64,000 bases of DNA, from the NCBI GenBank assembly GCA_947044365.1, contig OX345639.1, forward strand, positions 6,195,718-6,259,717. Reading direction: 5' to 3'. Positions within the stretch are counted from its first letter, which is position 1, and the number at the start of each line of letters is the position of its first letter. A model generated the notes under the pieces. That model was not told the DNA's origin. It was given only the letters and a program-made list of their open reading frames with translations, and searched no databases. The DNA is from Petrosia ficiformis. Lineage: Eukaryota > Porifera > Demospongiae > Haplosclerida > Petrosiidae. The position numbers were made by a program, and so were the translations under genes. Shown here in pieces: positions 37,901-49,158 of this stretch.

Positions 37901-40900
37901 TGTATTGGTTGTACTAGTTAACCCTCGCCTGCGTAGGCTGAGCAGAGAGTTACTGTAATCGTTTTTTTTTTGTCTGTCTGTTTGTCTGTTTGTCTGTCAG
38001 CAAAATTACAGCGGACCTACGAACATTGGCACTTTGAAAATACTACCAGCAGATGTCAAATCATACAAGGATCAAAAGTAACAACAGGCTTTTGCTAAAA
38101 CCTTTCTGTTTTAAAGTTATGACAATTTTTGTAACTCATGGTCGCTGTTTAACAACTTTCAGAAGACGTCTGGTAGCAAAAGAGTTCACTGAACACAGCT
38201 CATCTTGATTGAAGCCTATAGCTGTCGAATCACAGCTTAAAATGAAGTACAATTGAAGTAGTGGCTGCTACAACTTCGACCTGACTCTAAGCTTTCTGCC
38301 ATGGCTGGCAATTTCTAGCTCCACCCATTTAGTTCATCCTGAAGCTGTTTTCAAGTATGGATTTTAACACTGCACTTCTAATTTTATACTATATAGTAGG
38401 ACTTGGAGTGTAAGTTGTAATACACACACACACACACAAATATAATATAATCTCAGTATAATAATTGTAATAATTACTTTTTAGTCAAATATTGTCAGCA
38501 GTTATCTCCTTGTCAGTGACTGAATCATTCTCAAGTTGTTTCCAAAATCATACTTGTGGCGAGGGTTCTGCACTGCGAGTGCATTCATTGTACTAGTTGT
38601 ATTGGTTGTACTAGTTGTATTGGTTGTACTAGTTGTATTGGTTGTACTAGTTGTATTGGTTGTACTAGTTGTATTGGTTGTACTAGTTGTATTGGTTGTA
38701 TTGGTTGTACTAGTTGTACTAGCTGTATTGGTTGTACTAGTTGTATTGGTTGTACTAGTTGTATTGGTTGTACTAGTTGTATTAGTTGTATTGGTTGTAC
38801 TAGTTGTATTGGTTGTATTGGTTGTACTAGTTGTATTGGTTGTACTAGTTGTACTAGTTGTACTAGTTGTATTGGTTGTACTAGTTGTAATAGTTGTACT
38901 AGTTGTACTAGTTGTACTAGTTGTATTGGTTGTACTAGTTGTATTGGTTGTACTAGTTGTACTAGTTGTACTAGTTGTATTGGTTGCACTAGTTGTACTA
39001 GTTGTACTAGTTGTATTGGTTGCACTAGTTGTACTAGTTGTATTGGTTGTACTGGTTGTACTAGTTGTATTGGTTGCACTGGTTGTACTAGTTGTACTAG
39101 TTGTATTGGTTGTACTGGTTGTACTAGTTGTATTGGTTGCACTGGTTGTACTAGTTGTATTGGTTGTACTGGTTGTACTAGTTGTATTGGTTGTACTGGT
39201 TGTATTGGTTGTATAATGGTGAAGGTAAAAAGATTGTTGGTCATTCCAAACTAAAATTATGGACTTTTTTCTGATGTCACGATGAATGTGAATGAACTTT
39301 ACATAACTGTGTAGTTCTGAACTTAAAATATGTCATATGAAGCATTAGGATGAATTGATTGGTAGTTACAATTTCAGTCGTTGATTGTGATAGGGTACAT
39401 GTGTGGCCTTTATATTCTATTAACTACCATTCAGAACTCCTTAGACACCTTGTACAAGGTTTCATACTTTTCAATGGTTTCAACATACTGTACACTCAAT
39501 TATAGATGACAATAACATATACTGGTCTAGAAATGGTTTTAATAAATCACTCAAGTAGCTTTCCCTAGAGCTGCAACAAGGTACATGTATGATATGCCTC
39601 AAACCAACACCCTCACCTCACCCCCACCTCACACCACACCTAATATGTTAACATTAGTTCAAATAAGTGGATATCCTAATATAGTACTGTATCAAGATAT
39701 TATAGATATAACTATATTCATATTTGGATTTTAGAGGCATTATTTCTGTAATTGTATATACTTTTGTATTTGCTAAAGCCAAACCTGAGGTACTACTACC
39801 AGTGGTGTGGAAACACCCAGTCACGTACTACATATTCCCATAAAAATAGTGAATGGTGAATATTTAGGAAGCAGGACAAGAGTAGTTAAAATAGATCAAA
39901 TTATCCATCAATCTGCTCTATTTCCACACCCCTGGGGCCCAATATATTGTAGTACATATACTTAGTTGACTGAAACAGACTTTAAACAACTTCTAAACAG
40001 CAGAAAGATCAAATTTAGTTGCACATGTATGTATATCTTGCAGAGGCTAAATGGAGTTCACAGTGTCCACAATTCCTGTGCTTTCTTGTTATCAGCTTAG
40101 AAAAGTCCACCATTTTTCAATCAGTCACACCCTTCGTAATTAATTTTTTTTTATCAATATAACACGTATTCAAGGTATGGGATGAGTGTCAGAGAAGAAG
40201 TCTGGATGTAGTTATATTTTAGCTGAAGTGAGAATGATATGTTATGAAGGTGAAGTGATGGAGTGGAGGATGGGTTGTGTTGTGTATGCCACTCAACCAC
40301 AAACTGTTTGATTGTCTCCTGTTCAGTAATATTGGACTGGCTCAGAACAGCTAGTGATGACAAAGTAATACAACCTGGACTTTTTTGGATACAGTGAATG
40401 CAGTACCACATGAGTGACACAGAGTCTATTTGTAGCTCGATCTACAAATCAGAATCAGAATGCATATGTTTTGATATGTTAATATGAAAGAAATCCACCA
40501 GTGGGACAGATGTAGTAGGAATATAACTGTAAAGACTATGATTGATGACTATGAAGATCTCACTCTTACTGTAAAATACACAAATCGTTCAGTTACCCGT
40601 TAGCACAAATGTACACACCTGAGCAACTGTAGCTGTATTATAGTCTTGGTGCTGTTAGTTAGCAAGGCACATATTGGAGTTTGTATTTAAATAGTGTAAT
40701 TTGCAACCATGGCAATTTATCATTGGACTACGATGTGGAATAAAAATCTACACTCCAGATATGACAGCATTAGTGATTCATTGCTTATCCAGTTATTGTG
40801 TATAGTATGCATCAATTAGAAGCTCTTCTTGGACAAATTTTGACCCTGCAGTATCCAACAGCAATAGTGAATGAGCTGATGCAACAGACACAGTGCTTGA

Positions 40901-42401
40901 AATAACGTCCAGCAATTGGCCATTTTCCTGATATTTTGGCTTTATGTACAGACAAAATTGCATTTGACTGGACAAATTGTCCAATTGGTTGTAAGAATAA
41001 AACCTCACAGCAAGGTTAATTATTAGTCAAGAGCAGTCATGGCCTAGTAGTTACTTCTATATCTCAATGGGTAGAGTGCTGGTTTTCTGGACAAAATTCA
41101 CAACTTGATGGTCAACTATTGTTTTGTCCAGATGTTTCTGCTTGTCACTTTTTAAAAAAAAAACTGTTTTGAGCACTGCAGATATATAATTTTAACATGG
41201 AATATCTTCCTCATTGACAAGTGGAACTTGAGATTCACTGTACTTTCGTACTCTAGTTGACCATGCTCTCATAAGCAACCAGGAGATGCACTGTTGTGAC
41301 TGTATAACTCTAATCCATTTCATTTCTTTCCAATTATTCATCGTGGAAACAAGACCACATTGTGTAGATAGTATAGCAGAATTTTGTTTGGATGTCCTGT
41401 GATGTACATGTAATGTACCTTCACAGTTCACATGTGCTCAGCATCATGGTAGTTTATCTTAAGAGGTTTTTCCTCTCTGTGTACATTATAAACAGATTCT
41501 ACATGCTTAGCTTAAAACAAAACTTAATGTTCACAAGCCACTCTTATTTGCATTCTGGTCTCTGATATACATACATGTAACCATTCACATTAAAATTACA
41601 AACTCACCTCATTGTTGTATTCACACATGCACAGAATACCTCTTGTTGCTAAGTGTATTATGTTAGTGTGGTATAACAGCTTTATATACCACCTGTGTTA
41701 ACCATATTACCCTACAAATTTCATTAAGCTTACCACCATCATCTGGCTTTCGAAGCCTGCTTGAATGTTTACCAACATTCGTTACTACATTTTTGTTTGC
41801 AGTCGATTTTCATGTTTTAGGTTTTGTCCCAATCAATAATTACAAGTACAAACATACATGTACATATATGTACATGTATGTGTTGGACACCATCTGTATA
41901 CCATCCTACATGTATGTGAACAAGGTCTAGGAGGAGTCAATAGGCCATCCACAAAGACAGGTGTCTATCTCACTTCTATTCACTTTAATCCACAAGTACA
42001 GGTGTTCTGTTTGACTTGTATCCTAGCAACTAATTACAGTACACCCTTCTTAAGAGGGGATAACAATGGAGGTATTTGTTCTTATCTATTTGGACGTTGG
42101 TTTTCAAGAACGATTTTACACCTGTATGTACATGTACCTTCCTCCAGGAGGAGTCATCATTTTTAAAGACAATAATTGCTTAATTAATTATCCTCTTGTT
42201 CTGTAATGTATGGTTTGTTAAACAATAGGATGGTTTGTTATTTGGTTTACTTCTTGTTCAGCCATTAGTCTGCTTAGGGAGGTTATACTTGTCACAAGGG
42301 AGGTTCTCTAACACCTATGTGAATAGATATATTGAATAGAATATATATCTAGCACTTTGTTACTTTTGTATTTTTCTTGTTTTTACATAATATGTGTATT
42401 G

Positions 42402-42442
<41 letters not shown>

Positions 42443-42772
42443 TATATATATAACTACATATATAATATATACATACATGTACGCTATGTAGCTAATCTGT
42501 TCTAAATTAGTCAGTAACTGTCTGTTTGTGTCTCTGTGTCTGTCTGTTTGTGTCTCTGTGTTTGTGTGTTTGTAAATTGAGGAAAATATGAATGTATTTA
42601 GGATTTCAGGGATCCTGTCCATCTCTGAAGGAATAGAGCACAACTATCATCTGCAAAGCACAATATTCGGTATTTATGTATGTACATGTAACTCTAGGGA
42701 TGCTCTTTTCTGACCATATGAATGTTACATTGTGTTATGTCTATTTACCATGTTACTATATTGAGCTATAAT

Positions 42773-42824
<52 letters not shown>

Positions 42825-45800
42825 GCTTAACCTGCCAGACTGTAAATGTGGAATGGTCCTGCTCTTCCATAGCAAGCTATAAGTTGGAAGATTAAATTGA
42901 CTGAAGCTTGTGGTTCTGTAATCACTGCATTGTGGAGCTTCCATGATGACCAGTTAAAATGTGCATACTCATCACACATAACTCACTCTTTCAATGGCTA
43001 CAAATTGGGATGGCTTTATAGTACGAGACTTGATATTGGAACTTTTTTTTTAGTTCATCAGCTTGATACTGAGTGTTAACTAGATTGTATAGTTTGTGCC
43101 ATGTGCTTTGAAGGTCGGTTCTCGACTACTCTACAGACTAATTAGGTTTGTGTAAATTAAATCATAGTTAAAATGATTTTTAATAGCACAATACAATATG
43201 TGTTTGTGTGTGCATAAGCTTGTGTGTCATGTTTGTGTGTTTGACATTTGTTAAGATAGCCACGTGTACAATCAAATAACAGTTCAGTTGGTATGCACAG
43301 ATTTTGTTCATGGAAGGGAGGTGCTTGATTGTGAAAATATGAGGTGTTGGAGAACCTGGGATTTTCACTCATAGTAGACTCAATTAGATATATTTAGGTT
43401 ATGTGTCATTACCAGATGTAGGGTCAAATACATTTGATCTACAAATACTTGATAATGATGTATTTTGAATATAAATACAAAAATTTTAAAAGGTATTCAA
43501 ATACTTTCTGATCTTTATCAAAAAAAAATTAACAATTGTGTTTATGCTATTACATATTATAGTATCTGATTAGAGCACCATAAAGATTCATTATAGATTG
43601 TTTCTCACAAAATAATTATGAGTATGTTAGGAGTACTGACATTGTTAGGGTTATATCAAAATGTTTTTGTTCTTACTCAAGCATGAAATTATTGTATTTG
43701 TGGTTTGTATAAGTATTATTGAATGTGCTTATATGAAGTAATGAGTTTTTTTTTTAATCCAAGAACTAAGTTTCAATTTAAGAAAGGACTGGGCTAGTCA
43801 CTTTTAGTCTAATACTGTAAAGTGTGAAGTATTTAAGAATATTTGCTGTTTAACAAATAGTTTTACAATGCAGTTTGAAATACAAATACTCTAAAAATGT
43901 TTTTAGCACTGACCCCAAGTCTGATCATTACATATAGTGCCATGACGTGACATGAAAATTTCTATGTCTGTGCAGCACTATAGTCATGAAGGTACGATAT
44001 CTATCAGACCCAGTAATGAGACTAATATAGATATGTTGTGTGTATGTATGGTACATGTATGCGTTAGTGCTGTTTTAGTTCAACAATAGTAGTTTAGTTA
44101 ATGAAAATAATATTTAGCTTACTAAAAGGGTTTTAGTTAAAGGTCATTCATGTTCACCTTGTCCTCAGAAAAATGTTCATAACTTTAGTTTAGAATGACC
44201 AACAATCTTTTTACCTGCACCATTTTCATATAATTATCCTTCCCGTTCTTTTTTGTGTATGTCAAATTTCAATTCATTGCTTCATTATTGAGTTACAGTA
44301 TAATTATGTATTAACCTTATGACATTAAACTATACACTATATTACATATAAAGTCATCACATCCTAATTTTGAGGACATCGTGAATGTGAACAGACTTTA
44401 GTTACAGTAGACCTGTAATTTAGTTATACTTCAATTAGTCCTAATACCTTTCTAAATGGAGTTTTAGTTACAGTTAACTACATGTATGTATGTATTTATG
44501 TATGTATATAATTATAGTAATGAAACACCATAATGGACAAGTACATATAGTGGGGTACATTACAGGTATAGTATAGTACTATAGTACAGTAGAGTACAGT
44601 ACAGTAGAGACAGTACAGTACAGTATAATATAGTACAGTATAGTATAGTATAGTACAGTACAGTATAGTACAGTACAGTACAGTACAGTATTTTACAGTA
44701 CAGTACAGTATAGTACAGTATAGTATAGTATAGTACAGTATAGTATATTACAGTACAGTTTATAGTACAGTATAGTGCAGTACAGTACAGTACAGTATAG
44801 TGCAGTACAGTACAGTACAGTATAGTATAGTGCTGTACAGTATAGTATAGTATAGTACAGTATAGTATATTACAGTATAGTACAGTACAGTACAGGGCAG
44901 TATAGTATAGTATAGTGCAGTACAGTACAGTACAGTACAGTACAGTACTATATAGTACATTACAGTACAAAACAGTATAGTACAGTATTAGTGTATTGTT
45001 ACACTAAAAAGATGTTTTATTGTAATGTGTATCATCAAAGATATATAATGTGTTCAAGTTTGTAGTGCCTATTGTTATAACACAAGATTATGTGGTAGAA
45101 TGCATTGTTTTGTTTCCATACAACTGACCAGTTCCTCAGAATTTCTCTTTTCTTATAATTGTTGTACTATTCTTGTAATATTAATCTACTTGAGACAATT
45201 TCCTGTATGACTGGTTGTTTCCACACCACTGAATCTACATGTCAGGCTTCTACTACAAGGTGTTACACCCTTCTATATGTTACTAGCACCCTCCTTAACT
45301 CCTTAATAATTATTGTTGTGCTCCTCAAAGTCGAACAAAAACATTACCTGAGCAATAAAAAATGATAAAAATAATACTCCATTATCAAGTAATTCAGCAA
45401 AGAATTTATGTGTGTTCATACTACAGATGAGTGTAGCTATTTGGTAATTAATTATTACACGTTCTATTTTAAGATTCTGATGAGCTACCCATAAAACACC
45501 ACTTCAGTGAATCAAATTGCATGATTCATCTCTTATGCTGCTATGTGTATCACTTTTAAATGGGTGGTATGTTGTCATAGACAAGTGGTTGTTTAACAAT
45601 CCTTGGGATTATCACATGAACAACCTAGAGTGAATAGTAATTGTATAACAAGATTATCAAGAATAAAGTATCCCTATGATTGCTTTATAGTGACCATTAA
45701 TAATTATTGCTAATGCGTTCTCGTGTCTGAAACTTAACAAACTTACTTTAATTAGTTTTTCCACTCTTCTTACTTTTCAAATGTTCTCGTTTAAATTTTT

Positions 45801-48800
45801 CAAACATGTCTCAGTTTTAAAAACTATCAATTGCTGTTACTACATGTTGTTTTCATTCACTTGAGTGCATATTTTTGCCATGCCCAATAAATAACTGCAT
45901 GACCTCTGGAATGACACGATTTCCCTAACTATGTATGCAGTGCATAGGTGACGTAACCAAAGTTTTTGATACTTTTTGAAGCATAGACCAAATTGGCTCA
46001 ACAATGGTTAATGTGTGTGCCATTGGTAATACATCTTGAGCCAATTAACAGAGTTAATGCTGTTAGTGACAATATAATCATAATTAACGTGCCATCTGGC
46101 CCAAACAGAAAACTATTCTGTGCCAAATAAGAAACTCTTTGGGCCAATGGTGCGCCATATGAGCTTATCAGAAACACTGGACATAACATATAGCATTCAT
46201 AGGTATAGACCTACAGGCCAGGCACTAGCCGGGACTAATCATCACTCAGCATGAAGTAACCACCACCTAACCACCTCTCAGATAATACATATATAGGCTA
46301 CTGAGACAGAGTTAAGTATAAAACTGGATAAACAGCACTAAATGCAATGTAAAATCCAACCACCAATCTAAATGTCCTTAGCAGAACACTGATTACAAAT
46401 ATATAAAGAGCACTACAGACAAATTAGAATCTGACCACCATTCTACATAGTCAAAGCAGAACATTGACAGGCCATAAGTTTTTTTTTTTTTTTTTTTAAT
46501 ACACTGTTCTGTCTGTTCACATACATTGTACATGCACCATTTTTAATTATCACAAAAAATTGGTCAAGGTTCAATGTATGTACACATCCTGTGAAAATCA
46601 TATTCTTGTGATAATTAAACACTCCCAGATGTTTTGATATGATAATGAGATGATAATGGATGAAAAAATTATTTCATTAACCACTGACCTACACTCAATA
46701 TGCTGTCTATGTACATGTATGTACATGTGTTTGTTTAGATAATGAATTATGAAAAACTGAAGGAAGGTGCAGAAGTGTTCTGTATATTCGATGCAACTAT
46801 AATTATGGTAATGGCTACCACAAGTATTGAGATAACACAAGCTGACACTTATTGATAAAAATAATTACTGAAAAACTATGTATTACATCACATTAGCCTT
46901 TAAACAAGATGATTCCTGTTTCCTTCTATTTGTTTGCTACCAAAAGTCTTCTCCAGAATCAAGATCCTTGGATTATATGAATTACCATAACGTTTTAGAA
47001 GAGCCTATTTTTATATCTTTGTGTCTACAAAGACACAAAGATATAATTATATAATGGTACCTCATTTGAAGTGCCAATGCTTGTAGTTTTGCAGAAAGTT
47101 GGTAAAATGATGAGTACAGTAATTTGTGCATCATGCGAATCTTTCAACATTGCTTTACTGCTAAAGGCTGCATATCAAATAAAACCCAAATATAGCTATG
47201 TGCGTATGTACGTGTCAGACATTAAGAACTTTGATACTTGTATTTGAGCATACTTTAATCCAAATACCAAAGCAGTACACAAAATAGTTTTTGAGCGGAA
47301 GCATCTGGACAGTATTTGACCACTAAATTGTGGCAGTACTATACCATTTATGGCTTAAGCCACTAGGCCATGACTGCTCTTGACTAATAATTAACCTTGC
47401 TGTGAGGTTACTGTTTTGTATTATTATAAGACAATTTGTCCAGACAAAGACCCAAAATGTCTGGCAAATAGCCAATTTGCTGGACATTACTTCGAACTCT
47501 GCAAAGTGCTTAGTGCTTACTCAAGTACTCGTTGTTCAATTTTACTGTGGGCTATAAGTCCTTTGATAATTTATTTTGTGATTTTGAAGTACTTTTAATA
47601 CTTGTTTACCACTATTGCATGTTCCATCCTTGTAAGCTCCAATTGAGTGACATTTTAGGAATCTTTTTACACTAGATTAGCAGATGAGTAGTTTTCGAAA
47701 TTGATTAGATGTAACGATTAAATACTCCTAAAACTTAGTACAGTATATAAATACTGTTGATATAAAACATGTTTATTATTATCTCTAATGTTACCAATGT
47801 CAGTAGTGATTCTGTGTTTCAATTAGTACTTAATAACTCTCAAAAATACTTGTACCTGTAACTAACGAACACAAGTGCTTGAGGATGTACTTCGCCCCAT
47901 GTCTGGTGTGTATATATCAGACATGGGGCAAAGCAATTTGGTACTAAGCATGCTTAAGCACTTTGATACCAAAGTGCTTAGTGCTTACTCAAGTATGGAA
48001 TGTTAAATTTGACTGTCCTTGCAATATGTCTTGAGCACTTTCACACCTTATACAACTATTTGACTTTGATCAATTATCATTGTGTAAACTGTGTTAAACA
48101 TTATGTCTGTACTAGACTGTTAAAAATGTTATACCAAGTGATGATAACTTATCATCACATTGATAAGAATTTGTTGGTTTAGCTGCTTGAATAGGTGTGA
48201 TTGACCCGTCTGTTCACATTCAAGATGTCCTCAAAATTATGATGTGATGAGTTTATATGTAATATAATGTATAGTTTAAAGTTAATACATGGTTATACTC
48301 AATAATGAAGCGAAATTTCACATACACAAAAAGAACACGAAGGACTATTATATGAAAATGGTGCAGGTAAAAAGATAGTTGGTCATTCCGAACTAAAGTT
48401 ATGAATACTTTCTAAGGTCATGATGAACGCGAATGACCTTTAGACAGTTGAACAATTATTGAGCATAGCAGGAAAGGTTTTTACTCCACTAAAATGCAGA
48501 CATACAAATGAGCGCTGTTCAGAGATGATGTTTATTAGGTGCAACAGTTGAACATTTACAATGTGTAAATTATATCACTGACTTGTCAATTGTTAGTGAT
48601 TAAGTGCTTCAATTTGTATTTAAGTACTTTCAAATGTACGTTAATTAGTAAATACTTATCACCTCCTAGAGAGGTGTATCACTGATTTATACAAAGCAAT
48701 CTGATTGGTCAATTGAAGGAATGTAGAAGTAATCTGTTTGATCAAGTCAAATGATTTATTCAACATTTGATGAAAACATCTACCAAATAAATTTAGATAT

Positions 48801-49158
48801 TTTTATTTATAATAACATTTATGTCTTTACATTTCATACACATTTTACATATACTCTATAGTGTCCTGATTACTATGAGATAGTCTCTCACCCAATGGAC
48901 TTCAAAACTATAAGTCAGAAGATATCGTCACACAAGTACTCTGGACTCAATCAGTTCCTACTAGATATTGATCTCGTGTTTTCTAATTGTTCTGCCTATC
49001 ACAAGAGACACAGTAAGACTGCTAAAGCAGGAGCATCATTGAGAAGATTCCTGGAGCAACGTTACAGTGATCTTGGTCTTAGAAATTTGGCTGATGTGAA
49101 TATATCAGGTCTTCCGAATTTACCTGAATTACGTTCTTCTTCGCGTCGTTCTTTATAA
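20495..49158 (+). CDS. BAZ1A: BAZ1A/ACF1-like chromatin-remodeling subunit, 9 exons, 1587 aa
   Basis: ACF1 pairs with the ISWI ATPase (ACF/CHRAC) to space nucleosomes. Exons: 20495-20607, 20887-21168, 25173-25550, 26100-26193, 26792-27451, 28110-28248, 28638-28844, 30988-33581, 48862-49158. All are GT-AG, phases agree, and the total is 4764 nt. Residues 1-130 form the WAC domain (MPLLHRKPF start, [15 protein letters not shown]). About 260-505 is basic, ending in a Lys/Glu helix and [13 protein letters not shown]. About 510-600 is the DDT domain ([16 protein letters not shown]). WHIM segments follow ([12 protein letters not shown] at about 680; [13 protein letters not shown] at about 905). The PHD finger is about 1257-1306 ([29 protein letters not shown]), followed by an acidic stretch and a C-terminal bromodomain (about 1465-1575). 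The bromodomain is split by a 15.3-kb intron. Length is similar to human (about 1556). Confidence 0.95.
21460..21625. repeat. Palindromic (foldback) sequence in BAZ1A intron 2
   Basis: The arm gtctatatgcgttatataaa (from about 21486) is answered by its reverse complement ending near 21589. The pairing continues outward (catgtttcag / atgaaacatg) and inward (gatatcaccc / gggtgatatc). Next to it lie a perfect 24-nt palindrome (ggttgatatttt and its complement, about 21699-21722) and an outer tgagattcata / tatgaatctca pair. The whole block would form a large cruciform or hairpin. Confidence 0.75.
21815..21950. mobile_element. Dispersed GC-richer element, copy 1 (BAZ1A intron 2)
   Basis: Holds gcgttgtatacgtagttaag, cattcccgggggctcggtc and ggcgcgtaaaagaatgcgcg. 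Reverse-complement versions of the same words occur at about 56755-56870, so two inverted copies lie about 35 kb apart, both in introns. No coding capacity is visible. Confidence 0.75.
24846..25037 (+). mobile_element. MITE-like repeat family B, copy 1
   Basis: A block of about 190 bp starts at the atatggtgcaccat word and includes aaagagcttcttatttggca, gagccagatggtgcagtta and attggctcaagatgtatt. Copies: 30778-30912 (+, truncated), 45963-46185 (-, full) and 62395-62523 (-, truncated). Internal ggcccaaagag / ctctttgggcc complementarity suggests a foldback core. Short reading frames across it recur in each copy and are repeat-derived. Confidence 0.75.
25553..26056. repeat. 27-bp minisatellite in BAZ1A intron 3
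   Basis: More than a dozen units of tgtgttataactgcctcagt plus acatgta, interrupted by a (tttc)n tract at about 25929-25957 and resuming to about 26056. It fills the intron between exons 3 (to 25550) and 4 (from 26100). Cys-rich open frames over it are repeat artefacts. Confidence 0.9.
27652..27840. repeat. Dispersed repeat in BAZ1A intron 5 (partner in intron 7)
   Basis: Shares acgcatacagccgtaagcat-type and caatatgtatacaatatcat plus gtttctctggtcggg words, in the same order and orientation, with 30306-30475. This is a direct pair of copies flanking exons 6 and 7. Confidence 0.7.
28880..29045. repeat. Acagtaatt-rich dispersed repeat (inverted partner at 51320-51490)
   Basis: Words such as actacagtagttcaacagta and acagtaattactatac recur as reverse complements in JAK intron 1 at about 51320-51490. 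Confidence 0.65.
29100..29330. repeat. Dispersed repeat, direct partner of 23810-24010
   Basis: The two copies share gttccacaattggtcacacc-type, catcaaacaatgcctgaaa-type and agactactacactac-type words in the same order. Both lie in BAZ1A introns. Confidence 0.7.
29917..30066. repeat. TAATAATTA-type simple array in BAZ1A intron 7
   Basis: Tandem taataattaataa units with periodic atatttag interruptions give a segment made almost entirely of A and T. Confidence 0.9.
33622..33880. mobile_element. MITE family A copy with a 35-bp perfect palindrome
   Basis: Begins 40 bp after the exon 8 donor. Family words: catgacctcagaaaaatgtt, aatgttcataactttagttt, aatctttttacctgcaccat and acagtataatcatgtattaa. 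In this copy 33762-33796 is the exact reverse complement of 33799-33833 with a 2-nt loop, so part of the element has been copied in inverted form. Confidence 0.85.
34319..34684 (-). pseudogene. Possible transposon-derived 5' exon fragment
   Basis: From an ATG at 34684 the minus strand reads [20 protein letters not shown] followed by a hydrophilic stretch up to about residue 40, after which composition becomes AT-driven. Short MALLxYF-type basic starts are common in TE-derived and MYM-type zinc-finger ORFs, but no further domain supports this. It may be a decayed or captured exon. Confidence 0.3.
34961..35263. mobile_element. Foldback element with arms of about 110 bp
   Basis: The left arm (34961-35072), including ggatgtagggatatcaaaac and acaagattgggatggtacc, is answered by reverse-complement sequence at 35139-35263, including ggtaccatcccaatcttgtt and gatatccctacatc. 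The loop is about 66 bp. It is non-coding. Confidence 0.82.
35401..35862. repeat. 42-bp minisatellite, 11 copies
   Basis: Exact 42-bp period from gttactgatggtcc at 35401 to 35821. Two main variants (gttactgatgg and gttacccatgg) alternate irregularly around a constant ttgttctgtagtactaccaa block. The period is a multiple of 3, so several frames are open on both strands; none is supported as a gene. Confidence 0.95.
36630..37572. mobile_element. MITE family A copy split by a second MITE-like element with extra cargo
   Basis: Family A sequence runs 36630 to about 36720 and resumes at about 37452-37572. The insert between has ends matching a compact element at 18738-18950 (and part of one at 43595-43740): tactcaagcatgaaattatt-type and ggttgtttcttcatat-type words in inverted orientation. 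The compact copy lacks about 470 bp present here (about 36855-37330), where the minus strand looks partly coding. Confidence 0.7.
37800..37918. repeat. GTTGTA-type minisatellite, left part
   Basis: 9-bp units (gttgtattg, gttgtacta) identical in type to 38590-39214. The two parts are separated by the element at 37919-38566, so they were probably one array. Confidence 0.85.
37919..38566. mobile_element. Element of about 650 bp with short inverted ends inserted in a minisatellite
   Basis: The left edge aaccctcgcctgcg and right edge ggcgagggtt form a terminal inverted repeat of about 10 bp. Both flanks return to the gttgtacta array, on the right after about 25 bp. Related end words occur at about 22739 and 23278. 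No transposase is visible. Confidence 0.6.
38590..39214. repeat. GTTGTA-type 9/18-bp minisatellite, main part
   Basis: About 70 units of gttgtactagttgtattg with ggttgcact and ggttgtact variants towards the right end. Frames over it read [18 protein letters not shown] or, on the minus strand, QPIQLVQ; these are repeat artefacts. It abuts an inverted MITE family A fragment at about 39215-39305. Confidence 0.95.
39800..39934. mobile_element. hAT-like MITE, second copy
   Basis: Begins CAGTGGTGTGGAAA and ends TTTCCACACCCCTG like 13872-14035, with shared internal gcaggacaagag. The flanking 8-mers do not match, so its target duplication has decayed or one end was replaced. Confidence 0.75.
40800..41130. 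mobile_element. SINE-like repeat with tRNA-type box A (inverted copy at 47270-47480)
   Basis: Contains tctcaatgggtagagtgctg at about 41070-41090, resembling an RNA polymerase III box A. The words caaggttaattattagtcaa and gagcagtcatggcctagtag recur inverted at about 47355-47400, and the tgtccag/ggacaaatt block recurs at about 47430-47490. Confidence 0.55.
42404..42455. repeat. (TA)n tract
   Basis: A nearly pure TA run with a few interruptions, in BAZ1A intron 8. A separate (ATA)n run of about 15 units follows at 42776-42824. Confidence 0.9.
44143..44404 (+). mobile_element. MITE family A copy
   Basis: A complete family A element of about 260 bp. Terminal zones ttcatgttcaccttgtcctc and gaggacatcgtgaatgtgaa are imperfect inverted repeats. 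Internal words are the same as at 55684-55942. Confidence 0.8.
44570..44995. repeat. GTACA/GTATA pentamer satellite
   Basis: Over 80 units of gtaca or gtata, occasionally gtgca, giving continuous tagtacagtacagta sequence. The [11 protein letters not shown] minus-strand frames are artefacts of the 5-bp period. Confidence 0.95.
45963..46185 (-). mobile_element. MITE-like repeat family B, full inverted copy
   Basis: Reverse-complement match to 24846-25037, from ggctcaacaatggttaatgt to gcgccatatgagcttatc. It is the best-preserved second copy for defining element ends. Confidence 0.75.
48211..48441 (-). mobile_element. MITE family A copy, inverted
   Basis: Family A sequence in reverse orientation, from tgttcacattcaagatgtcc to aaggtcatgatgaacgcgaa. 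It lies about 420 bp before the last BAZ1A exon. Confidence 0.8.

Larger units (their letters stand above)
33582..48861. other. Giant 15.3-kb BAZ1A intron 8
   Basis: Lies between the exon ending the large WHIM/PHD block and the terminal bromodomain exon. It is built of MITE-family copies, foldbacks, three large minisatellites, microsatellites and decayed TE pieces. I could not assemble an independent nested gene, although coding-like minus-strand segments occur at about 36925-37470 and 40154-41431. Confidence 0.85.

Noticed and set aside
38536..39254. Frames of more than 200 codons reading VLVVLV, GCTSC or QPIQLVQ
   Set aside because: All are products of a 9-bp repeat unit; three different frames are open at once.
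44560..44970. Tyr/Cys/Leu-rich minus-strand frames
   Set aside because: A pentamer repeat read in one frame; no gene context.
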